A DNA stretch of 29,893 nucleotides from Apostichopus leukothele. Taxonomy: Eukaryota; Echinodermata; Holothuroidea; Aspidochirotida; Stichopodidae. Position 1 is the stretch's first letter, and every line of letters starts with the position of its first letter. The notes beneath the pieces are model-generated. The model saw nothing but the letters and a program-made list of their open reading frames with translations, searched no databases and was not told the DNA's origin. The stretch spans positions 1 to 29,893 of the forward strand of contig JAAAKB020249807.1 in NCBI GenBank assembly GCA_010014835.2, in the 5' to 3' direction. Shown in pieces: positions 20,401-29,893 of the stretch. Position numbers and translations under genes: made by a program.

Positions 20401-23400
20401 ATCTGTTATATAGATGTTATAAAGACTAAGTCGCTCAACCAGTTTCAGATATCTTGGCTCTGCTTGAGAACCGAAGAATTGAGCTAAGCTTAAATGACAC
20501 AAAAGGACCATTACTTATACCTAACTCTTTTTAATTGCTTTTCGTCATCCACTACTTTCTTTTATTTCTTTAAATAGGTGGTGTCATCTGATGTTGCTAC
20601 CATGGGGATCATCACAACTTAACTAATACTAGTCAGGCAAATATATCAGTAGTAATAAGTTCGCTCGAGAATATGCAAAACAATCAATCTAACTAATTAC
20701 AGTGTTCTTGTAACACTATGGTACCATACATTTTCATTATGACAGCTCCTTGACATTAATTTTGTCTCACATTTTTTTCCGTCGGAGATATTAAACACAA
20801 TTCAATATATAGATGGTACTTAAGATTACTTCTCTTTTAAGATTTCGTTCATCAACTCTCCATTTGTCTACTCCCTTTCTCTCCTACCACAACCCCCATC
20901 CCCTCGAACACACACACACACCACTCCCGCAAAACACACTGAAGGCATTACAATATTGTTTTGGAATGATGATTACCGATTCGTCCGCAAGTTTTACTTA
21001 TATTTATTGATTTTGTTCAAAGTCCTTGGGTCGTTTGACTTCATTACCGTCAATTATGTCAATCCTATATTTCAGTTATCATTGCAAAGTTGATACTGAA
21101 AGTGCGGCTCCACAATTACAATTTGTAAAAAAAAAGGAACTTCAGTGCATAAATTATGATAAATCAATTCAAAACAGCAATAACACCATTACAAAATTCA
21201 TTTAGAAAGACATACTTTATGAGACACAAATATACATCAAGCGATGTAAAGTGTCCCAAGTTCAGACATTTTACACAAAACATCTTATAGCATGAATGCA
21301 ACATTGTTTAACCATGTTGCAGTGTCTTTCTAGCATTTTGTATAAGAAATCAAGGTTAACTTAGTACATTTTGTACGTTCTTTGCTATAATTAATATAAT
21401 ATGTTTTTGTTTTCAAGTGTGTTTGCGGGGTGTTGTGAAATGTAAAGTACCTTGATCTATGAAGATGATATTATTGATGACGAACTGTAAGAGACAGATT
21501 ACCTATTGCGGTGTAATTAATTTAACTATAATGATCGTTTAGATACTCCTTTAGGTTTTAGCGTGTTACAATACGATATTCCTTACCTCTGGTTCTTCCA
21601 CGTAGAAAGATAAAAATGAACATAACGATAACGATCAAGATAACGATAACGATGATTGAAACTAGCATCACAAGAATAATCGAAATCCAATTTGATTGTC
21701 TTCCTGGAATACTAGTAGATGTGATGGTCGTAGTCTCTGGACACAGCTCTAAAGAAAAGATATATAAAATGCACTAGCTTTCATCTTTAATGAAGGAAAA
21801 ATATATCTGATTGCAACTTAGTTTTTTAAATACTTGTTTGGAGATATTAAATTCCTTCATATGGTAGTATTTGAGCAACTTTTATCAATCTTTAATGACG
21901 AACTTAAAACAAGCACAATTAAGAATATATTGCAAACCAATATCAATAAGTCTTGTCACTTCCTAACTTAGTAGTTTAGAAATACCAGCACAAGTAATGA
22001 CTAGTTCATCAAAGTAAGTTTGTGAATTGCGTACTAAATTCCCACATGGCTTGAAGTTTCTAATCCTCTCTCTTTCTCATGCTGAACTGTGTTCATTGAG
22101 TATGAACGCTATGTAACTTTTTGATATAGGCATATCTGTAAAAGAAAATAAGGTATCACAACTAACTTTAATGTACAAACCTTTACAACTATATCCAAAA
22201 AAATACCGTCATGAATACCTGTTTGTATAGTAGCCTGACTAGACGGCGTCTCAAGAATTTCGAAAGGTTGAACACCATTACACAGTAATGTTGCCTTAGC
22301 TCCGCAACCTTGTGTAATATACTTGATGATACTGGTAGAAATCCACGTTTGTGATATCTCATTGTACTCAGGTGGATTTTCTATTTTCTCCAGGTTTATA
22401 AAAGACTGGCTCTTGATCGTCCATTCAATTGGAACACCTGGTCGAGAACCTCTTATCGTACATTGCAGTTCTCCAGAGCCATTTACTATTAGTTCACAAT
22501 CCTTGCAAGGCATTCCACAACCAGTAATGACTGGACACCGGTCAGATGGTCGAACTGTAAGCGTAAACAAAGTAAGAAACACTACCCGATACTAAGCTTT
22601 ATGAATGCAATACAATTTTCGTTAAATCAAACATTGAATTATAGTTAACTTATGTTTAACTTTTCTCTTTTTCCTCAAAGTCCTTTATTCTCTTAGTTAA
22701 TGTATATGAAAAGTTAACCATTCTGCGTTTAAAACGATATTTGTGGCTGATTATATGTATGTAATTCAAGAACATTGGTAAGGATTGCTCGTAAACAGAA
22801 AAACTGTTAAATTATAAACTGCAACTTACATGCGAGATATGTTAGGTAAACTGTGTATCGGGGACTAACGATCTCTTCAGAAACAACGGTTTATGTAAAA
22901 AAAATATTTTCCATTCCTTTTCTATTTCATTCATCAAACCAATCCAGTTGTTACATTAAGCCAAATACTTTTTATATCATAATCGGAACTACTTCATAAC
23001 TACAATTACTGTTTGTGGAGCCGCGAAGGGGTGCTAAGTAGTCAATTAGTGTATAATTTCAAAATGTGGCTGATACAACGTATGAAGATAAATATTCCTA
23101 CCTGATTTTTTTACTATTCCAAGGTCGAAGAAATTTAGAGATTTTATACTGTCAAACATATGCGCATATTTATTAGGAAAATACTGGTCATAGCTTTATT
23201 CAAATTTGCAAAAATATGTCGAGGGGAGTAACTTAATGGGAACGCACGTGGCAGCAAAGACACATATCCGACAGAAGAATACAAACACGGTTTTCATGAA
23301 TCAAGAGTACTTGTTTATGGAACAACGTCATCTGAATTCATTTAACATTACTTAGCTAAACGCTGGATGAAAACTTAATTTCCTTTGACATAGATATTTC

Positions 23401-26332
23401 CCTGTTTCATCCATACGTAGTATAACACTTAACATTGGTTTCCTTTTGCAAAGGTATTGTTTTACGTTTCTATGAGTAAGACTGGGAATTTAATCCATTG
23501 TTTGAATTATGGATTGCAACCATAGTTAAACAATGACCTAGCATGGTACAATGTCTCTCGTTACCTTTTGGTGATTACACTTAACTTCAAATATATGGAC
23601 AGTTTTTACTCTATGTTATCGTCGCATGTGCTTTCCTAGATGCTTTTGTAGGTGATGTTGAATCAAAGCAGCAAATACTGATACATAATTTTGGAGTTGC
23701 TCTCAGTTTTTCCACCACCTTGATGTTTGTTTTTTTACTTGTTAACTTACTGTACACAGTTAGATTTGTCGTAGATTTTCTAGAGTCAAACTCATCGTAA
23801 TAAACAACCAGGGTGTAGACACCTTCATGCTTTATCTGGGCATTTATAATCGTTAGCGAGGCACTACTTCTACTAAGCTCAAATTCTCCTTTTCCGAAAG
23901 CTGTTCCTCCAAGTTCTCCATTCTGGAAAGACATAAATGGGGCCACGTTCGGACCGAAGTCTAGGTACCAATATACATCTTCAATGATTCCAGTGATGTT
24001 ACATTTCAAGGTCAAACTGTTCCCCTGTTCTGCAAACATTTCTGGTTCACAATGTAGACTTCTCGTGTCTGTTGATATTAAAATACCAGCATTTTTAAAT
24101 ATGAAGTATTACATGTTAAATTATCGGATTACTGCAATTTCTTCAGATAACGCTAATTAGATAGTGCTCGACAGGGAAGTTTTGTTCAAACTTGAAAATT
24201 TCTTTTGTTGTCAATGCTATTCAATAACTGTGCTTGGTACAAGCACAGTTATTAAAGTGAAAAATCTGAACATGGCAAAAAGTACCTTCGCTTGTTGAAT
24301 TCTTATCATAGCCTTATCGGTTATAATACTTTATCAGTTAACTCGAAGTGACATCCTTTTAAATAGTTGATCATATACCCTTGTTGGTTCTCCGAAAGGG
24401 TTACCTATGGAGTGACTCTTAACGACCTTATCAAAATTGTGCGGGGGATGCGGATTCCGAAGTTGTCCATGACTATAACGCGGATCGCAAAGTCGGTAAT
24501 TACGATTACGGTTACATTCGTCTAACTCGGCAGCACACAGAAACGCTGTACTCAAAACCGAAGCCAAAGAACTAGAACAGGCTGTATTTGTAGACAAACA
24601 CGTGTCATTGTGGGGCGGGTGAAGGTGGGAGTTAGTTGTTGATATTCAATGGAGGGGTCTTTGTTACTACAACCCTTTTGAAGCTATTTCGGTCACGAAT
24701 AAGCCAGTTTGGCGTTTGGTCCTTTAACGTAGACCAAAGCTAGGCTATATTGTGTAATGTATATAAACAGTACTCTAGCTAGCATGCGCCTGCAACATGA
24801 ACGAAGAAAAGATGACTAATACCATCACAGATTAAACGGACAACCACGCTGTTCTGAGTCCTGGAAACGGATTGGTCAACTTGAACAACATGCTAACGTT
24901 ATTGTATCCTCGCTGCTAGTTCGCGAACTTTTACGAATATACGGTGGTTTACACCGAAGGCCTAATGTCCTATTAATCTTACGAATGCACAAATGTAACA
25001 CTCTCCGGTCTAATAAAAACTGCTTGATCGATTTCCTGGCCCTGGTTGGTCATCATCCAAAACACGTAATATTATGCCATACACCGCCAACCATATACGT
25101 ACGAAGCAGCTATCACTGTGTGGTATATAAAGCTATGTCATTACGGGCAAGCGCAGTATAATAACGTTACAAGTGTCTAAGTTGCAGAGCTGAACTAGAA
25201 CAGATAACACCGAGTCGTTGCGGATACATACAATCAACAATTGTTGCTTCCAACCTTACTGCAGGATGTTGTTAACCTAATTGAAATAAAATGTTACTTG
25301 TCTTGTTCAATTCGAGAATACCGAACCAAAGTAGAGAATGTTACGTATTGTTTTGAAGTAGTATGCTACTCAAGGAGATCTTTTTTCTTTACGTGTGCGG
25401 AATTAACAGTTCGCAGCCACAATTCTTTGCAACTCTGGGTCTGGATTATTTTCCTGCGTAGCCAACCCGTGAATTTGAGATTGCTATGAAGAGTGTATGA
25501 TCAGCTGGCATGATTCACCAGCCAGCCATGTAGATGATGGAGCGGGCTAGTTATCCCATTATTGTAGCGCGCATACGCCCTACAATAATTAAACAGGTCA
25601 CACATCAGGAGTGTATGCATTGTAAGTTCTTCAAAACTGCCCCTATTATTTAATATAAACGCGCTGACAAATAGGAGATATTTTCCATGGCTGTGAAAAT
25701 GAAAATAAACAAGATAACTTTAGGCAGCAACTCGCCTTGGGGTGTGCTAAACCATCACTAAGTGGATGCACGATACAACCTTTGGCCCGGACAGTAACAC
25801 ATGAATTGTAATAACTCAACTTACCTCCTTCGTGTATGACCGACACTACCATAAAGGTAATAATGATTTTGGCAAGAGTTCCTCCTCTTTGACAGACTAT
25901 TTTGAAGGAACTGTGGAGAGAAATGAAATAATGTAACTGTTATAAGTCTTATACAATGTATATTCTGACGCAAAATACCTAATAATTGTTAACCAGCACC
26001 TAAAATATAGTTATACAGCTTCACAAATATCATGTCTATTGTGGCATTCATAGTTTCATGATGATATCAACTGAAAAGTAGAGTCTTCACTGAAGTTTCT
26101 GTACCACGTTTTTGTCCTCTTTTTACATTCTAAGTTGGTCAAGATTCATTTAGAAGGGTTTTTATTCCAAAATAGTTTGTAGCCTCCATATTTCGCGTAC
26201 GATACTTTCACATATTCATTCTAACGTCTACTCTCACGAATCAATCATTACTTGTCATTTGATTTAATGGGAGAAGAACAGAAAATAGCTTAGATGTTGT
26301 TATTGTTGTAATTAATTAACGACATACCCCAT
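17280..26332 (-). CDS. Membrane-anchored NLR: signal peptide, two Ig domains, TM, NACHT, LRR-like end
   Basis: Minus-strand exons: 26328-26332 (tentative start), 25825-25910, 23751-24068, 22219-22554, 21587-21748, 18110-19758 and 17453 down to 17284 (or to the stop at 17280). All phases agree across the joins, giving about 909 residues if it ends at 17280. Order: signal peptide (1-30), V-set-like Ig (31-136), second Ig (137-248), membrane span (about 269-297), NACHT NTPase module (Walker A near 387-394, Walker B near 456-465), and a short leucine-rich end. NACHT proteins are usually cytosolic innate sensors that oligomerise on NTP binding; here I infer an extracellular Ig sensor coupled through the membrane to a NACHT effector. 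An unspliced assembly artefact is unlikely given the consistent phases, but transcript proof is absent. Confidence 0.7.
18110..19758 (-). CDS. NLR NACHT-domain exon
   Basis: One large exon of 550 codons, from acceptor GTTGCTTCAG (phase 1) to donor GAC|GTAAGT (phase 0). Visible NACHT features: Walker A ADLGYGKTT with Ala where the first Gly is usual; Walker B CLVLLDGLDEL with the extra acidic residues typical of NACHT; sensor-like VTSRD; the GFSERNLDSYI block; KTPLLLIMI; and a winged-helix FIEFYHEFFQDFFTAKFI motif like the H-x-EFxAA block of NLRs. The open frame continues upstream of the acceptor to 19918 and downstream to 17882, but those parts read as intron. The TM exon to the right joins it directly in frame. 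No death-fold domain precedes it. Confidence 0.9.
21587..21748 (-). CDS. NLR transmembrane exon
   Basis: 54 codons, phase 1-1, acceptor TTTCTTTAG and donor AG|GTAAGG. A Thr/Ser-rich stalk (PETTTITSTS) precedes a long hydrophobic run of about 29 residues starting WISIILVML and rich in Ile and Val, followed by basic RGRTR as a cytoplasmic stop-transfer signal. Joining to the NACHT exon reads ...RTR-GNKETV. This places the Ig domains outside and NACHT inside the cell. Confidence 0.8.
22219..22554 (-). CDS. NLR second Ig-like domain exon
   Basis: 112 codons, phase 1-1, acceptor TTACGCTTACAG, donor CAG|GTATTC (a second donor, G|GTATTT, lies 12 bases further and keeps frame). Ig landmarks: ELQCTI (first Cys), PIEWTI (Trp), and ATLLCNG (second Cys). 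A Cys-rich lead, CGMPCKDC, precedes the domain and may add disulfides. One NGS sequon is present. Confidence 0.75.
23751..24068 (-). CDS. NLR first Ig domain exon (V-set-like)
   Basis: 106 codons, phase 1-1, acceptor TATCAACAG, donor A|GTAAGT. The domain has LTLKCNI (first Cys), VYWYLDF (Trp), then SASLTIINAQIKHEGVYTL, the classic end of a V-set domain. The usual second Cys after Y-x is Leu here, so the core disulfide seems lost; an extra Cys (HCEPEM) stands at the start. Sequons NIT and NLT are present. Confidence 0.8.
24223..24253. repeat. Perfect 14-bp hairpin with 3-base loop
   Basis: AATAACTGTGCTTG, loop GTA, CAAGCACAGTTATT. It lies in the NLR intron between the signal-peptide and V-set exons, about 155 bases before the V-set acceptor. 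Function unknown. Confidence 0.7.
24334..25820. other. Intronic stretch of the NLR gene, no exon seen
   Basis: Open frames here (24334-24597 minus and 25241-25489 plus) show no domain and no splice sites in phase. A TATATAAAG near 25121 is isolated. Confidence 0.4.
25825..25910 (-). CDS. NLR signal-peptide exon
   Basis: Acceptor TCTCTCCACAG, 86 bases, donor G|GTAAGT, entering in phase 2 and leaving in phase 1. It encodes SFKIVCQRGGTLAKIIITF followed by MVVSVIHEG: a basic N-region and hydrophobic core typical of a signal peptide. Joined to the V-set exon it reads VIHEG-D-TRSLHC. An internal ATG exists but would leave too short a signal, so a preceding small exon is needed. Confidence 0.6.
26328..26332 (-). 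CDS. Tentative NLR start micro-exon
   Basis: ATGGG followed by GTATGT gives an ATG and two further bases, exactly the phase 2 needed by the next exon (reading MG-SFKIV). Receptor B also has a very short first coding exon, which supports the style, but such a short match can occur by chance. Confidence 0.3.
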
Positions 26333-27760
26333 AATATTCTGAAAAAATGTCCTCTCCAAAAGTAGTAGTAAGTCACATCAACTTCTGAAGGATAGTCCGA
26401 TGACGTGACTAGCTAAGTGGGATGAGAATAAGATCAACTTAGGGCATTATCTTTCAATTTTTTTTCACAATTCTTTTGACAATATTAACAACATCCTTGT
26501 TAAGGATTAACATAACAAGACCGACCATTTTATTAATTCTGTCTCTTCATTGCCGCATTTCCATTGTCAAATTTATTTTGTTATCTACCTATGGACAGTT
26601 TATATTCTGTAATCATTCATACCCGGTATCTTATTATCTATTGTTTCATTTTATCTCATTTCCTATTTTTCTATCATTTTTGTTGTTGTCCATAGCACAA
26701 ATTGCCGTGCCTGTCCTTTTCGTCTGTCTAACCTATATATCTTTTATATGTGCTCGTCTCAGCCTCTGAAGGTCATTCTCAGATTGAAACGTCTGGCCCT
26801 TGTATTACTTTTTTTACTTTTTTATGTGACCCGTCCAGAGGAACTGAAACGTGACGAGCAAAACGGCACTACGCACTCCCTTAAGAAGCAAACAACCACT
26901 CGAACAACCACATAACCACCCTTTAATACTTTTGAGCCACACACAATTCAAACAAGCTTTCCAATATCAGGTGTGGCAGGGTTGGAAGTGTAGTGGAAGT
27001 CTTAAGTATTCACATTCTTTATGTGTTAATCTTGCATACCGCCATTTTCTAACACACATATTATCGTATAATCATCTGACCCCTAAATATATATTCTCTT
27101 TGTGAGAGGCCCGTCACGCCATCTCGTTTTAGAAGTAGTGCCTGATCGAGAGTGCGGACCGAGCAAAGCTCCTGTAGTGCGACGGATATAAAAGTAGAAA
27201 GACAGGGGGAAAACTAGAAAATGGTGCAAAGTTGACAAGCAAATTAATTAGAATGAAAGCAAAGAAAACTAAACAAGAACCAGTCATAGGAAAGTGAAGC
27301 TGAATTCACTGGGCCCTGGCAAAAACAAAACAAAAATCTCCCTGTAGTTACTAACCACGAACGATAAAAAGAAAAGAGAAAAGCTTCCCTTGTGGACTGA
27401 ACTTTACTACCGGAGTTTCACTCACAACCCTTCTAGCCACCTGGGGTTCTATCCTAGCCCCCCCCCCCCAATCATTAGAGTCGTAGCCTTCTCCCAGTTT
27501 ACTATGTTTAAAATCCTGGGGTCCGCCCTTACATAGTTTCGTTTTAGCAGGGATGTGTTAGTGAGATACATCCACACATTACTGCGCATAAGTACCCGAC
27601 TTGAAATTTCGATGAAAGTGACTTTTGTTGTAAATATGTAATAGATGTTCAGAACAAATGGTTTCACTTTCGTGTCCGAATTGAAGAATTCATCAGAATG
27701 TGTTAATCTGTGAGTGGATTAAGTACTCTATAAAGTTGTTTTATTTGCTGTGTCATTAAA
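26333..27760. promoter_or_regulatory. Divergent intergenic region between the NLR gene and receptor B
   Basis: The NLR gene (minus) and receptor B (plus) start at either side of this 1.4 kb. It holds no supported exon; the open frame at 26476-26769 is a hydrophobic T/A-rich stretch without splice context. A C run lies at 27458-27469. TATAAA at 27729-27734 lies just before receptor B exon 1a. Confidence 0.35.
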
Positions 27761-27779
27761 ATGGCTATCGTATTACAAG
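27761..27779 (+). CDS. Receptor B alternative first exon 1a
   Basis: ATG, five more codons (MAIVLQ) and one base, then donor GTAAGT. It is nearly the same as exon 1b 376 bases downstream, including the sequence after the donor (TTCGTTGATAACCTTTATT versus TTCGTCGTTAAACTTATTT). A TATAAA lies 32 bases upstream, so the leader would be very short. Confidence 0.5.
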
Positions 27780-29247
27780 GTAAGTTCGTTGATAACCTTT
27801 ATTAACTATTTATCATTTACTCTGATTAATTTGAATATGGTATTTAACTTAAATACAGTATTAAACCTTTATTTTCATTTTCGTTGGCTACGAACAAACA
27901 ATACGTAAATATTTCAAGTAAATGATTTGCTGCATAATGCTATAGATGGCCGCTTATGAACAGAAATGAGCTACGGTAACAAAATAAAATTCTACATAGT
28001 TTTACGTTCATCCTTTTGTTGTAATTCCTCAGTTTGTAGTTTGTTCCGTGATGTTAAGAACAAAGAGTTGCGTTTAAAAGTTCGAGTGGAAGCAATCATC
28101 ATTATGTTATGCTATGTTTTTTGTTCTGTAAGTAAAATGACTATGCCGTTACAAGGTAGGTTCGTCGTTAAACTTATTTAGTCAAGCTTACCATCAGTGT
28201 CCTATCTAATACTACTACTGTTGTTTGTTTTGTTTTCTGCTTCAAATGCAGCGCTGTTAGTTCTAGGAATTATAATTTGCAATGGAGTCTGCAAAACTGT
28301 TGGAGAAGCAATCATAATACTGACAGAGTCAAAACAAGACGTGTGCCTGGATTGCCCAATTGCAAAGAACGAACCTAAGTTGACCTGGAGTTGTGGACTG
28401 GACAGGAACAACTCTATATATCGATCTGAATTAAGGACATCGCTGGAAGATGTTGAGACTGAAATAAATTACTGTAATTCTGTTAATTACTCACTCAGAA
28501 TTCTTAAAATTTCAATCAATGTGAATTGTACAGAATACACCTGTTGGTATGAAACGGAAGAGGTAGCAAGGTTTAAAATCCAGATACAAAGTAAGTTTGT
28601 TGAATATAGTGTTATTATTCATTAAATTGTGTTTCAGTGAATTGGATCATCATTGCTATAGTAATATCATTATTTCCTATGGTTACCTCTAAGGGACTTA
28701 GTTCTGTATTGCCCAACCTCTCTCTCTGAAACTACAAACAGTGTTTAAAATAGCCATTAATCGTTCATGAACACTCACTTATCCCCATGTTCTCCTCCGT
28801 GATTAATCAGCTCAGTCCACTGCTTAAGGACAACCGTTATTGTTTTAACTTCAATACAAATGGTTGATTTTTTTTTAAATATCCTAAACGGTTGGTTACT
28901 TATAGGAGAGAACTGAATACTTTTCTTCAATGATTTCTTAATAGGTATACCGACAATAACAATAAAACGCGATGAGGATCAATATGATAGGAGAGAAGAA
29001 TTAACGGAGAACCTAACCTGCGTGATTTTTGGAGCTATCCAGCCGTTCAATGTCACTTGGCTAATAAATGGAAATATACAAGACGTACACCTGTTTCAAA
29101 ATAGCGAGAAAAGCGAAGCAAATGTCACTTCCAATGAAGCTTTTACTGTCCATGAAGAAATTGTGAATATTTCGTGTCTAGTTGACGGTCCTTATACGCA
29201 TGGAGTTGCAAACATTTCAATGTCGCCGTCGAATTCTAAACAGCAAA
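27761..29247 (+). CDS. Receptor B: two-Ig receptor, 5' part (runs off right edge)
   Basis: Exons are 28137-28155 (or alternatively 27761-27779), 28252-28590 and 28945-29247, all phase 1, giving 220 residues before the window ends. Residues 1-18 (MTMPLQ plus ALLVLGIIICNG) form a signal peptide split over two exons. The first Ig-like domain (to 119) and the second (120-220) match those of receptor A in landmarks, length and phase. The last donor (A|GTAAGT at 29248) shows that coding continues; membrane and tail exons should lie beyond 29893. Whether its cytoplasmic part resembles receptor A or the NLR gene cannot be seen. It is probably a surface immune-type receptor. Confidence 0.7.
28137..28155 (+). 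CDS. Receptor B first exon 1b
   Basis: MTMPLQ plus one base, donor GTAGGT, phase 1. Joined to the next exon it reads MTMPLQ-ALLVLGIIIC, a signal peptide. Exons 1a and 1b cannot both be used in frame. Confidence 0.5.
28252..28590 (+). CDS. Receptor B exon 2: signal core and first Ig-like domain
   Basis: 113 codons, phase 1-1, acceptor TTCAAATGCAG, donor A|GTAAGT. The start is hydrophobic (LLVLGIIIC). Ig landmarks: VCLDCP, LTWSCG, VNYSLRIL and EYTCWYE, parallel to receptor A exon 2. It has seven or more Cys, more than a standard Ig domain, and sequons NNS, NYS and NCT. Confidence 0.75.
28945..29247 (+). CDS. Receptor B exon 3: second Ig-like domain
   Basis: 101 codons, phase 1-1, acceptor TTCTTAATAG, donor A|GTAAGT. 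Landmarks are LTCVI, VTWLING and ISCLV, as in receptor A exon 3. Five sequons (NLT, two NVT, two NIS) suggest heavy glycosylation. Confidence 0.75.
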
Positions 29248-29750
29248 GTAAGTTATCTTTCTCAAATAAAGTCTGTTAGATGAAATTTAGTACTTTCAAG
29301 AATTATAAATTTGAATTTCATGGAACGAGTAAGAACATGTTACAGAACAATATCGTCTCGGGAATTCTAAATTCTTACATTACTACATACCACAGGGATC
29401 GTTAGAGCCAGGAAAACATGGGAAATGACACTCCAACAGGTTTTAAAAAAAACTACAAAAATGATCCTTTTCATATATTGTTTAGTAAAATTTGTAATAA
29501 AATGCACCATTTTCATATTTAAACCGTTGCATGCCCCTTTTATTGACAAATTAGCTCAAAATATTATTTACAAATTGTTCTTTGGTTGACTGAAGTGTAG
29601 TAAAGTAATGCAATTTCTGGTACAGAATTACAGAGGGACTAACTCGTCGGGAGGTTTCGGGTTGAAATCAATGTTACTTTGCTTTGTTTACACTCCCGGA
29701 TTGATTAATATAATTCTGCCTCTGAAATGTCATGCTATCAATCCATTAAA

Positions 29751-29857
29751 GGCTTCTTCGCGAGTTCCTGCTTGCAAGAGGATCTGAAATACATAAATGT
29801 ATGTGTGTATGTATGAATATGTGATCTTCCCGCAAGCAGGAACTCGCGAAAGAAGCC
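29751..29857. repeat. Long inverted repeat (34/35-base arms)
   Basis: The arms 29751-29784 and 29823-29857 are reverse complements with about 31 matches. The core CGCGAGTTCCTGCTTGC is perfect. The 38-base loop is a TGTATG-rich sequence. It could be a small foldback or MITE-like element in an intron of receptor B. Confidence 0.8.
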
Positions 29858-29893
29858 ATGGAGGCTTATAGACTCGCAAGCTGACCGAAGCCA

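Noticed and set aside
24334-24597. Peptide TNTACSSSLASV on the minus strand, like the active-site motif of polyketide ketosynthases
   Set aside because: Only about seven residues match; nothing before or after fits a ketosynthase, and it lies in an NLR intron without splice signals.
26476-26769. 97-codon hydrophobic open frame, considered as a multi-span membrane protein
   Set aside because: Hydrophobicity follows from T-rich sequence; no start context, splice sites or recognisable family.

Overview
This window looks like animal nuclear DNA, most likely from a marine invertebrate deuterostome. An echinoderm such as a sea cucumber would fit, but that is an inference from gene content. The sequence is AT-rich, the coding exons are short and bounded by GT...AG introns, and many exons are symmetric phase 1-1 modules typical of immunoglobulin (Ig) receptors. 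No bacterial features, tRNA or rRNA genes were recognised.

The centre is a cluster of receptor genes. Receptor A (+, exons between 7875 and 12144) is complete: two alternative signal-peptide first exons, two Ig-like exons, and a last exon with one membrane span and a cytoplasmic tail carrying several tyrosines. On the opposite strand (about 26332 down to 17280) is a much larger gene. Its exons join in phase into a signal peptide, a V-set-like Ig domain, a second Ig domain, a long membrane span, then a 550-residue NACHT NTPase module and a short leucine-rich C-terminal exon. This is a membrane-anchored NLR with an Ig ectodomain. Receptor B (+, from 27761 to beyond the right edge) is a paralogue of receptor A. 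It also has a duplicated first exon and two Ig exons; its membrane and tail exons lie outside the window.

The NLR gene and receptor B are head to head across about 1.4 kb. Receptor A and the NLR gene converge across about 5 kb, which holds a dead non-LTR retrotransposon fragment (14405-14750) and an isolated thioredoxin-like exon candidate. At the left end is a divergent pair of first-exon candidates: a small membrane protein on the minus strand (450-629) and a signal-peptide exon on the plus strand (904-967). The next 6.9 kb has no gene I can support. It contains G/C homopolymer tracts, a CpG-rich degenerate repeat and a possible TATA promoter.

The likely working theme is innate immune sensing at the cell surface. 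Small Ig receptors signal through a tyrosine tail, beside an Ig receptor that carries its own intracellular NACHT oligomerisation module. All gene models come from reading splice signals and phases by eye; none has transcript support here.
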